A stretch of DNA of 9,019 bases, from assembly GCA_003243255.1 (NCBI GenBank), contig QFQM01000183.1:1-9019 (forward strand), in the 5' to 3' direction. The notes beneath the pieces are model-generated. The model saw only the letters and a list, made by a program, of their open reading frames with translations. It was not told the DNA's origin and did no database searches. Below are positions 1-7,194 of the stretch, piece by piece. The stretch comes from Flavobacterium psychrophilum. GTDB lineage: Bacteria > Bacteroidota > Bacteroidia > Flavobacteriales > Flavobacteriaceae. The translations under genes were made by a program, and so were the position numbers. Position 1 is the first letter of the stretch; each line of letters starts with the position of its first letter.

Positions 1-1
1 C

Positions 2-493
2 GAGGATATTATTTTTGCCAACTTTTTTAAAAGTCATGCAAAAGCACTGCGCAATTACCTGTACTACAAATACGGAAACGAAGAACAGGCAGAAGATGTT
101 ACCCAGGAGGCTTTTATAAAGCTATGGGAAAACTGTGCCAATGTGCCTCTGGAAAAAGCCAAATCATTTTTATATACCGTTGCCAACAACACAACCCTAA
201 ACCAGATAGCGCATCAAAAAGTGGTTTTGGAATACTCTAAAAAAAGTAGTCCTAAAGGAACGGATAACCAAAGTCCCGAATTTTTGCTTGAAGAAGAGCA
301 GTTTAAGGTAAAACTGCAAAATGCTATTGCCAAACTTACCGAAGCACAACGAACAGCATTTCTTTTACACCGCATCGACGGAAAGAAATACCATGAGATT
401 GCCGAGATTTTAGGCATCAGTGTAAAGGCTGTAGAAAAAAGGCTTCATGGTGCCCTTACCGAATTAAGAAAAGAAATTGATAACCTTAGGTAG
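2..493 (+). CDS. ECF-type RNA polymerase sigma factor (5'-partial)
   Basis: This is an extracytoplasmic-function sigma-70 family factor that would direct RNA polymerase to a small set of promoters. The reading frame is open from base 2, so the start codon lies left of the window; 163 residues are visible. Region 2 covers roughly visible residues 1-60 and includes the typical DVTQEAFIKLW core-binding motif near residues 32-42. Region 4 covers about residues 105-160, with a helix-turn-helix (YHEIAEILGISVKAVEKRL) for -35 recognition. ECF factors usually have 170-200 residues, so only a short N-terminus is missing. A GTG at 143 is an internal valine codon and not the start, because region 2 lies upstream of it. 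The anti-sigma gene begins 43 bases downstream, so the two probably share an operon. The family assignment is secure; the regulon is unknown. Confidence 0.95.
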   Translation, partial: EDIIFANFFKSHAKALRNYLYYKYGNEEQAEDVTQEAFIKLWENCANVPLEKAKSFLYTVANNTTLNQIAHQKVVLEYSKKSSPKGTDNQSPEFLLEEEQFKVKLQNAIAKLTEAQRTAFLLHRIDGKKYHEIAEILGISVKAVEKRLHGALTELRKEIDNLR

Positions 494-536
494 GGAATTT
501 TAAAACGAAACTGTTATAGTAAAAAAGGGATTAAAA

Positions 537-1436
537 ATGAAAGAAGATAATATGTTAGCAAAATGGCTCAATAACGAGCTGGACGAGAAGGAGCTAAAAG
601 CCTTCATGGCCACGCCTGAGTATGCTACTTATAACAAGATAAGAGAATATTCAGCTCAGCTTACCGCTCCGGAAGCTGACATGGATGCCCTGTATGCACG
701 CATTGAAGCAAACAAAAACAAACAAGTTAAAGTAAGAACACTTAGCCCATGGATATCAAGAATTGCTGCAATGCTTATTATTGCCCTGGGGGTAACTTAC
801 TTTGTATATATTACTAAAACAACCACCGAACTTGCTGCAAACGGACAAAGAACGGAATTCCTGCTGCCTGACAACTCTTCGGTAACGCTAAACGCAGGAT
901 CTGAAGTTGATTATAAAGCCTGGAATTGGAAAAATAATCGTAAATTGCATCTGAATGGTGAGGCCTACTTTAAAGTGGCCAAAGGCCAGACATTTGACGT
1001 GGTTACAGCTATGGGTAAAGTTACCGTAGTGGGTACGCAGTTTAATGTAAAAGCAAGGGATAACCGTTTTGATGTAACCTGTTTCGAAGGTAAGGTAAAA
1101 GTAACCAGCAATGGCAACACCATACTGCTTACACCGGGAATGAGCGTAGCTTTTGATAATGGCAAACAACTTGATATGCCATCAGACGAGAACACGCAAC
1201 CGGGATGGCTTACTTATGAGGTAAACTATCAGCATGAAAATCTGGGTCGAATCATTAATGAGATGAAACGCCAGTACCGTGTAGATATTGAACTTTCAGA
1301 CAAGCAAAACGCTACAATAAAACATTCAGGTACTATACCTATGAATAACATTGAAGATGCCCTTGAAATTATTGAAACTGCTCATCAATTAAAATCACAT
1401 AAAGCAGGCAATAAAATCATACTTTCTGTTGAATAA
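537..1436 (+). CDS. FecR-family anti-sigma factor
   Basis: This 299-residue inner-membrane regulator should hold the upstream ECF sigma factor inactive until signalled by the outer-membrane receptor. The N-terminal ~70 residues are the cytoplasmic sigma-binding part. One membrane segment lies at about 73-92 (ISRIAAMLIIALGVTYFVYI). A periplasmic FecR domain follows at about 100-205, with the typical LPDNSSVTLNAGSEV, LNGEAYFKV and VVGTQFNV segments. The last ~75 residues (about 225-297) match the DUF4974 type, which has an STN-like fold. The start at 537 gives the acidic N-terminus MKEDN; Met6 at 552 is a possible alternative. No clear Shine-Dalgarno site is visible, as is usual in Bacteroidetes. 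The stop codon shares one base with the receptor start (TAATG), so translation is likely coupled. The pairing with the sigma factor is inferred from adjacency. Confidence 0.95.
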   Translation: MKEDNMLAKWLNNELDEKELKAFMATPEYATYNKIREYSAQLTAPEADMDALYARIEANKNKQVKVRTLSPWISRIAAMLIIALGVTYFVYITKTTTELAANGQRTEFLLPDNSSVTLNAGSEVDYKAWNWKNNRKLHLNGEAYFKVAKGQTFDVVTAMGKVTVVGTQFNVKARDNRFDVTCFEGKVKVTSNGNTILLTPGMSVAFDNGKQLDMPSDENTQPGWLTYEVNYQHENLGRIINEMKRQYRVDIELSDKQNATIKHSGTIPMNNIEDALEIIETAHQLKSHKAGNKIILSVE

Positions 1437-3958
1437 TGCTAAAAATCAGGCATCTTTTGATGTTCTTATCGCTTCTGTTTATCGTCCCCCAGGCTTTTGG
1501 GCAGGACGAAAATAAAAGTGTTGAGCTCAAAAAACTGCTTGAAGACATGGCGCTTTACCATAATGTAAAGTTTAATTATGCCGACAAAGATGTAGAAGGT
1601 AAATTTATTTTACCTCCGGAAATCTTCCTTCCCTTAAAAGCCAAACTGGTTTATATTGAGAATCGCACACAGCTAAGCTACAAAGAAGTTGGCGACTATA
1701 TAGTTATATATTCTGCTTCCAAAATAGCAAAAAAGCGTTGCGCCTACATAATAGATGAAATTGGCGACCCCGTAGACAGGGCTGTTATACAGCTTCCTGA
1801 CAATACCAAGATCGTTACCCGACAGGACGGCTATTTCGAATTACCTGCTACCCTTACCGGAAGTATTTTCATTGACCACCTTAATTATGAGCCGGTAAGC
1901 ATAAATATAAAAGATTTTAAGGACGACTGTAAAGCCATCGTTTTAAAACTTGAAGTACTCGAACTTCAGGAGCTGGTTGCAGAACGATATCTTGCCACTG
2001 GTATATCCAAAAAAAAAGATGGAAGTTTTACTATAAAACCTAAAAAGTTCGGAATCCTTCCCGGACTCATTGAACCTGATGTTTTGCTTACCATGCAACA
2101 GCTGCCCGGAATTAGCAGTATCGATGAAACGGTATCAAACATAAACGTTAGAGGCGGAACGCATGACCAGAATCTATTTTTATGGAACGGTATCCGCCTG
2201 TACCAGACAGGGCACTTTTTCGGTCTTATTTCGGCTATCAATCCAAACCTGGGTAATGAAGTAAAAATTTTTAAGAATGGTACGTCTGCTTTTTATGGCG
2301 AAAGCGTATCCAGTGCCGTAGACATTTCTTCGCACACCCGGGAAATCGGAAGTGGAAACTTTACCATAGGCAGCAACATGATCAATGTTGATTTTTATAC
2401 CAAGATAAAAGCCAGCGAAAATGCCAATTTCGAATTTTCAGCACGCCGTTCTTTTACCGACGCTATCGAATTTCCTACTTACAGTAAATACTCTAAAAGA
2501 ATATTTCAGAACACTGTAGTAACCGACCTTGATGGCAGCAATCAAATAAATTATGAGAGTGACAAGGAGTTCTACTTCTACGACTTTACAGGGCAATACC
2601 ACCAAAAGATCGGTAAGAAACATAACCTTTACGTTGACTTCATTGGCATCAGAAACAATCTTGATTTTACGCAGGGAAGCGTGGTAATAACTGAACTCAG
2701 CAACCTGCAACAATTAACGCTTGGAGGATCTGCTGCATGGAATACCCAATGGAACCAAAAACATAGTAGCGATGTGTCGTTTTACACTTCCTACTATAAC
2801 GTCGATGGAAGCAATGCTTCATTACAATCGGGACAGGTTATGAAGCAGGGTAACTCTATACTTGATACCGGACTTAAACTGGCCGACCACCGAAAGCTGG
2901 CCGACCGATACCTTTTACATACGGGATATCAATATAACGAGATTGGGATTGAAAATTCCGACGAGGTTAACGAACCCTCTTATAGCAGGAACGTTAAAGA
3001 AGTTTTGAGAACACATGCTTTTATTGGCGAAGTAGAATATGATTCCGAAAATGGAAAACTCCATTCCCGTGGCGGGCTTAGATTCAATTACATTACTAAA
3101 TTCGGAATGTTTTATCCCGAACCAAGACTTCAGATTAATTACAATCTGACTCCTGACTGGCAGCTGGAATGCCTTGCAGAAATGAAAAGTCAGAGTACAT
3201 CACAAATTGTGGAACTTCAGGGGGACTTCCTTGGTATTGAAAAACGAAGATGGATATTATCTAACGATAAAGACATACCTGTGCAAAAAAGCAGGCAGGT
3301 TTCTATTGGTGCTACCTATAAGCGTAACGGATGGCTTATATCCCTTGAAAATTTCTATAAAGCAATTGATGGCATCACAACCGGAGGGCAAGGTTTTCAG
3401 GATCAGCTTGAGCTGATACACGACACCGGTAAAAACACTGTTTATGGAAGCGAGTTTTTAGTACAGAAGCAATTTAAAAGTTTCTATACCTGGTTAAGCT
3501 ACACCTTTAACAACAACAATTATAAGTTTGATAATTTTACTCCTGATAAATTTCCCAGCAGTTTTGAAATTCACCACACTATAAATACAGCTGCAATTTA
3601 TGAGTGGAAAAAGCTAAAGGTTGCTTTAGGCTCTAAATGGTTTACAGGCAAACCTTACACCCCGGCTGTTAGTAATTCGCCTGAGCTGATTACCCCAACC
3701 GCTCCTGTTGTTCAGTATTCATCTCCGAACTCAGCTAATATTGAGAACTTTTTCCAGGTAAACTTTTCGACATCTTATGTTATAAAAGCTACCGAAAAAT
3801 CTCAATTACAATTGGGCCTGTCGGTTCAGAATATCTTTAACCGACAAAATATCATCAACCGTTACTATCGAATAAGCAGTGATAATAATGGCATTGAAGT
3901 AGTAAACACATATGCTCTCGAACGTACACTGAACGCACTTATAAAGTTCAGTTTCTAA
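1436..3958 (+). CDS. TonB-dependent outer-membrane receptor with STN signalling domain (FecA-like transducer)
   Basis: This 840-residue protein should import a ligand across the outer membrane using TonB energy and also signal its presence. A signal peptide covers residues 1 to about 22 (AFGQ before the mature end). An STN domain lies at about 29-93 (VELKKLLEDMALYHNVKFNY), the module that contacts FecR proteins. A carboxypeptidase-regulatory-like beta-sandwich follows at about 102-172. The plug domain is at about 205-300, with QQLPGISSID, NINVRGG and FLWNGIRLYQTGHFFG. The rest is a beta-barrel ending in phenylalanine (IKFSF), as expected for BAM-assembled porins. Its start overlaps the anti-sigma stop, supporting a sigma/anti-sigma/receptor operon. 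No SusD-like gene follows, so it is not a standard SusCD glycan pair. The ligand (siderophore, metal complex, peptide or oligosaccharide) cannot be told from sequence. Confidence 0.93.
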   Translation: MLKIRHLLMFLSLLFIVPQAFGQDENKSVELKKLLEDMALYHNVKFNYADKDVEGKFILPPEIFLPLKAKLVYIENRTQLSYKEVGDYIVIYSASKIAKKRCAYIIDEIGDPVDRAVIQLPDNTKIVTRQDGYFELPATLTGSIFIDHLNYEPVSINIKDFKDDCKAIVLKLEVLELQELVAERYLATGISKKKDGSFTIKPKKFGILPGLIEPDVLLTMQQLPGISSIDETVSNINVRGGTHDQNLFLWNGIRLYQTGHFFGLISAINPNLGNEVKIFKNGTSAFYGESVSSAVDISSHTREIGSGNFTIGSNMINVDFYTKIKASENANFEFSARRSFTDAIEFPTYSKYSKRIFQNTVVTDLDGSNQINYESDKEFYFYDFTGQYHQKIGKKHNLYVDFIGIRNNLDFTQGSVVITELSNLQQLTLGGSAAWNTQWNQKHSSDVSFYTSYYNVDGSNASLQSGQVMKQGNSILDTGLKLADHRKLADRYLLHTGYQYNEIGIENSDEVNEPSYSRNVKEVLRTHAFIGEVEYDSENGKLHSRGGLRFNYITKFGMFYPEPRLQINYNLTPDWQLECLAEMKSQSTSQIVELQGDFLGIEKRRWILSNDKDIPVQKSRQVSIGATYKRNGWLISLENFYKAIDGITTGGQGFQDQLELIHDTGKNTVYGSEFLVQKQFKSFYTWLSYTFNNNNYKFDNFTPDKFPSSFEIHHTINTAAIYEWKKLKVALGSKWFTGKPYTPAVSNSPELITPTAPVVQYSSPNSANIENFFQVNFSTSYVIKATEKSQLQLGLSVQNIFNRQNIINRYYRISSDNNGIEVVNTYALERTLNALIKFSF

Positions 3959-3965
3959 CCCATAA

Positions 3966-3990
3966 AAAAAGCGCCTAAAAGGCGCTTTTT
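3966..3990. terminator. Bidirectional intrinsic terminator between convergent genes
   Basis: A perfect inverted repeat has a GCGCC/GGCGC core (3971-3975 and 3981-3985) around a 5-base loop, extended by five A bases on the left pairing with five T bases on the right. Read on either strand, a GC-rich stem is followed by a U tract. It begins 8 bases after the receptor stop codon and ends 22 bases before the end of the oppositely oriented PNGase F-like gene, so it can serve both. Confidence 0.9.
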
Positions 3991-4012
3991 AATTTTGATA
4001 TGAATAAATTAT

Positions 4013-5413
4013 TTATTCTTTTATTACTTTTTTAACAACAGACTGATTGTTGTCGAACAGGATTTTTACGATGTAGATACCTGCCTGAAACTGAGTCATA
4101 TCAATTTTGTCTGCAGTACCTGTATAAACACTCTGTCCAAGGGTATTTACAACATTAACTGTTTTAATATTAAGACCTCCTGTATTGATTGTCAAATTAT
4201 CATTTACAGGGTTAGGATAAAGAGTTACTGCTTCATTTAGGAAAGTTTCTTTATCTAACACTAAGCCATTCATACCTTCTCCTGTTATGTAAACAGACAT
4301 TGGGAAATATCCCTGATCTCCAGCAAATACTGCTTCCGGAACTTCAATTCTATATGAATGATGACCAGCCTCAAGATCTCCTAATTCAACCACTCTGTTA
4401 GGAATTTTATCTCCTGGACACCAGTTATTCCAGCTCCATGCAGCATTTGTATCAGCCCTTTGTGGCGGATTAGAAGTCCCATTACATACATAATAAATAC
4501 AGTTTATTTGTGTATTATAGCTAATGAATGGTATACAAGAAACTCCTCCCGGTTTATATTGTAGTTTTAACTCATCATCAAAATAGATATAATGATTTCT
4601 TCTAACATATTCTTCTCCGTTGGTATTAGAACCATGGTTTGAAGTAATAATATGAAGCTGTGCGTTTTGTACTGGCGCATCAAGGTTAACATTTATTGTT
4701 CTTACCGTCTCGTTCAGCACATCTGTACCGTCAAGGGTATAGTTTTTTAGCTCATACTTATAAGACATTGGTGTAACAAATGAAGATGCAGGTGCTGGAA
4801 TGCTTTCGTCAGTTGTAGACTCAAAAGTCAGAGACCCCATGTAAACATCTTTTCTGTTAGCACAAATCGGGATTTCTACTGCTGCACCTCCCTGACCCGG
4901 ACCTCCCTGATATCCATACACCTCAAGCTCAACCCAAATATCATAAACTGCTGTCAATGCAGCATCATGGAAAACATTTGTAAGGTGGTTCAGATCATAT
5001 ACATAAGGCACTTCAGTTACAGAAGTATTTGTAAGCCTCATGAACGGTGTAATGAAACGGCCTATTTCAATTCTTTTAACCTCATTATAAGTATAAGTAG
5101 TTTGCCCTTTAGGAACAAAAGCAATATTTACGTTACCAATCCTGTCGTAATTATCACAAAGAGGGCTTAGGGTAACCGTCATGGTTAGGGTATTACCAAA
5201 TGCATCAAGCTCTTGCTGGGTAAGCATCCTTCCATAAGAAGAATTCGAGTTACGAATTAATCCTTCCGGAACAGGCTCGGTTACAGTTTCACCATACATT
5301 CCGTAAAAAATTGCTCCGTCAAAAGGCGTCAGTGTATAAGGATCCTGAGCAAAACCTTTAAATGGCACCAAAAAAGCCGCAGACAGGGCTAATAATAGTA
5401 AAGTTTTTTTCAT
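4013..5413 (-). CDS. Secreted peptide-N-glycosidase F family protein with T9SS type A sorting domain
   Basis: This 466-residue secreted protein resembles PNGase F of Elizabethkingia meningoseptica, which cleaves the amide bond between asparagine and N-linked glycans. A signal peptide covers 1 to about 23 (cut after GFAQ). The N-terminal PNGase domain (about 75-185) has CDNYDR and EIGRFITPF, matching CDEWDR and EIGRFITPYW of PNGase F. The C-terminal domain (about 215-380) has GEEYVRRNH and WCPGDKIPNR, matching AEWCFRTH and WCPGMAVPTR. By recalled alignment, catalytic Asp60 corresponds to Asp90 and Glu206 to Glu268; Glu118 probably corresponds to Glu162, although Asp158 is an alternative. Cys86, Cys293 and Cys332 have counterparts; Cys305 and Cys310 look extra. 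Residues 395-466 (LYPNPVNDNLTI to KKVIKE) form a T9SS sorting domain, so the protein should cross the outer membrane and be cleaved or surface-anchored. It appears monocistronic. The family is confident; activity is inferred. Confidence 0.88.
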   Translation of the reverse strand: MKKTLLLLALSAAFLVPFKGFAQDPYTLTPFDGAIFYGMYGETVTEPVPEGLIRNSNSSYGRMLTQQELDAFGNTLTMTVTLSPLCDNYDRIGNVNIAFVPKGQTTYTYNEVKRIEIGRFITPFMRLTNTSVTEVPYVYDLNHLTNVFHDAALTAVYDIWVELEVYGYQGGPGQGGAAVEIPICANRKDVYMGSLTFESTTDESIPAPASSFVTPMSYKYELKNYTLDGTDVLNETVRTINVNLDAPVQNAQLHIITSNHGSNTNGEEYVRRNHYIYFDDELKLQYKPGGVSCIPFISYNTQINCIYYVCNGTSNPPQRADTNAAWSWNNWCPGDKIPNRVVELGDLEAGHHSYRIEVPEAVFAGDQGYFPMSVYITGEGMNGLVLDKETFLNEAVTLYPNPVNDNLTINTGGLNIKTVNVVNTLGQSVYTGTADKIDMTQFQAGIYIVKILFDNNQSVVKKVIKE

Positions 5414-5482
5414 AGTAGTTAATTTAGGCGCGAAAAATACGTAAAAAATTAATCTAATACGATTTTATGAAATGGAAAATCA

Positions 5483-5516
5483 CAACTTTAAGACTAAAAC
5501 GAAACTATCCTTACAA
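5483..5516 (-). promoter_or_regulatory. Possible Bacteroidetes-type promoter for the PNGase F-like gene
   Basis: On the minus strand a TTG (5516-5514) is followed after 23 bases by TAAAGTTG (5490-5483). This fits five of the six fixed bases of the Bacteroidetes -7 element TAnnTTTG, with spacing at the upper end of the known range. It would leave a leader of roughly 60-65 bases before the start codon at 5413. The region is AT-rich, so a chance match is quite possible. The rest of the 110-base gap (5414-5523) holds no terminator-like hairpin after the MBOAT gene, so readthrough from the upstream operon cannot be excluded. Confidence 0.2.
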
Positions 5517-5523
5517 TTTTAGC

Positions 5524-7191
5524 TTAAAACTGGAAGTAAATGAATGGTTGTGGCCCTGCCGAAGCAGCTGCATATACCAACCAATACACCAATCCTAAAA
5601 TAATTCCTTTAAGAACCAGTGGCGTTTTATCAAATGTTGTCCTAAGCAAAGATGAAAAACTTTGAGGAAGGAAATGCCATACATATCCGATCAGCATAAG
5701 AAGGAATACGTTTTTATACCCCATAATGATTGTTTGCCATTGCTCAGGGCTAAACTTAACCAAGCTAATGTTATTGATAACTTCAAGTGCAGTGGTAAAA
5801 TCTTTAGCACGGAAGAATAACCAGCAGAATGCTACAAAATGGAATGTAAGCACAATAGAGAAGAAATTCCATACTCTTTTTGCACCGGTTTTGGGTGCAT
5901 CTTTTTTCTCACGAAAATATTCGGAGAAAAGCTTGTGAACCGCCAGTGCCATACCATGCAAAGCTCCCCAAATGATGAAACGAAGGCTGGCACCATGCCA
6001 AAGTCCGCCCAGGAGCATTGTAGTCATAAGGTTCACATTGGTAAACATCGTTCGGTCCTTATCTCTTGAAAGCATAAAAGTAAGAGAGAACACAAGTAGT
6101 GAACCAATCCCTAAAATAAGAGGCAGATTACTTTCAGGACCGTAGGTTGCTCCCCATACTATAAGTGAAAGGAAAAACACTATAGGGAAAAAGAATCCGG
6201 CGAATGACCCGTTACGGTTACCCCCTACTGATATATAAAGAAAATCTTTTAACCATGTAGAAAGCGATATGTGCCATCTTCTCCAGAACTCTGTAATCGA
6301 AGCCGAGTTATAAGGCGTACGGAAGTTGGTAGGCAATTTAAACCCTAAAAGCAGGGCGATACCTATTGCCATATCACTATATCCCGAGAAGTCACAGTAT
6401 ATCTGTATGGTATATCCGTAAGCTGCCATAAGGTTCTCGAACGGCGTATAGGCATTAGGCAGGTCGAATACCCTGTCTACAAAGTTTATGGATATATAAT
6501 CTGATATAACCGTTTTTTTGATAAGCCCGCCAATGATCAGGAACAATGCCCTGTTAACATCTTCCTGAGTTAACTGAAGTTTCGCATAGATCTGCGGAAT
6601 AAAATCCTTAGCCCTAACGATAGGCCCCGCCACTAATTGCGGAAAGAAAGACACAAAGAAAAGGTAATCAATATACGTCTTGGTAGGTGCTATTTCTTTT
6701 CTGTAAATTTCAATAATATAACTGATCGACTGGAATGTATAGAACGAAATACCTACCGGAAGTATCACTTTATAAAACTCAAAATGCGATCCGAAAAGGT
6801 CGTTATAGGTACCTATGATAAAATTAGTATACTTAAAGTACCCTAAAAACGTAAGGTTCGCGATAACGCTGAACCATAAATATATCCTTCTTTGCAGGGT
6901 ACGCTCTTCCCTATACAGAAAATACCCCAGCGAATAATCTACCACTGATGAGAACAGCAGCAACACAAACAGCATTCCGCTTGAATTGAAATAAAAATAA
7001 AGCGAGAACAGAATTGTATATACCAGCCTTGCCCTAAACGTATTCCTTAATAATATATAGAAAAGATAGAACAGCAGGAACAACCCCAGAAACCTCCAGG
7101 TATTGAACAGCAAAGGTGCATGCTCATCATAAGCAAACAATTTCATTATGTCTTCGCTAGAAAATTGCGAAAATATATCTGTAAGCTGCAT
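5524..7191 (-). CDS. MBOAT family membrane O-acyltransferase (AlgI-like)
   Basis: This 555-residue, multi-pass inner-membrane protein belongs to the AlgI/DltB branch of membrane-bound O-acyltransferases, which pass acyl (usually acetyl) groups from a cytoplasmic donor to extracytoplasmic acceptors. Recognisable blocks are LPVGISFYTFQSISYIIEIYR (about 144-164), FFPQLVAGPIVRA (182-194), YCDFSGYSDMAIG (265-277), FWRRWHISLSTWLKDFLYI (302-320) and LLGGLWHGAS (393-402). His307 and His399 match the two conserved AlgI histidines, the second being the catalytic one. The two are 92 residues apart, against about 53 in AlgI, because of an extra hydrophobic stretch at about 331-375. The start at 7191 lies 3 bases after the stop of the SGNH gene, which favours coupled translation; Met16 is an alternative. 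The acceptor glycan is unknown. It should work with the SGNH proteins encoded immediately upstream. Confidence 0.95.
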   Translation of the reverse strand: MQLTDIFSQFSSEDIMKLFAYDEHAPLLFNTWRFLGLFLLFYLFYILLRNTFRARLVYTILFSLYFYFNSSGMLFVLLLFSSVVDYSLGYFLYREERTLQRRIYLWFSVIANLTFLGYFKYTNFIIGTYNDLFGSHFEFYKVILPVGISFYTFQSISYIIEIYRKEIAPTKTYIDYLFFVSFFPQLVAGPIVRAKDFIPQIYAKLQLTQEDVNRALFLIIGGLIKKTVISDYISINFVDRVFDLPNAYTPFENLMAAYGYTIQIYCDFSGYSDMAIGIALLLGFKLPTNFRTPYNSASITEFWRRWHISLSTWLKDFLYISVGGNRNGSFAGFFFPIVFFLSLIVWGATYGPESNLPLILGIGSLLVFSLTFMLSRDKDRTMFTNVNLMTTMLLGGLWHGASLRFIIWGALHGMALAVHKLFSEYFREKKDAPKTGAKRVWNFFSIVLTFHFVAFCWLFFRAKDFTTALEVINNISLVKFSPEQWQTIIMGYKNVFLLMLIGYVWHFLPQSFSSLLRTTFDKTPLVLKGIILGLVYWLVYAAASAGPQPFIYFQF

Positions 7192-7194
7192 CAG

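Noticed and set aside
143..493. Sigma factor gene starting at the GTG at 143
   Set aside because: The same frame is open to base 2 and the upstream part encodes sigma region 2, so the GTG is an internal valine codon.
888..1195. Minus-strand frames opposite the FecR gene
   Set aside because: They are antisense to a clear FecR-domain coding sequence and show no domain-like sequence.
2009..2017. Run of nine A bases in the receptor gene as a slippage or phase-variation site
   Set aside because: The frame is intact and the run encodes ordinary lysines; A runs of this length are common in AT-rich genomes.
2879..2906. Short direct repeat (CTGGCCGACC twice, 18 bases apart)
   Set aside because: Only two copies, in frame within the barrel coding sequence (LADHRK/LADRYL); probably chance or a tiny local duplication.
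5514..5530. A/T palindrome around the MBOAT stop codon as a terminator
   Set aside because: The stem is almost entirely A-T with no GC core and no proper U tract after it, so it should not terminate efficiently.
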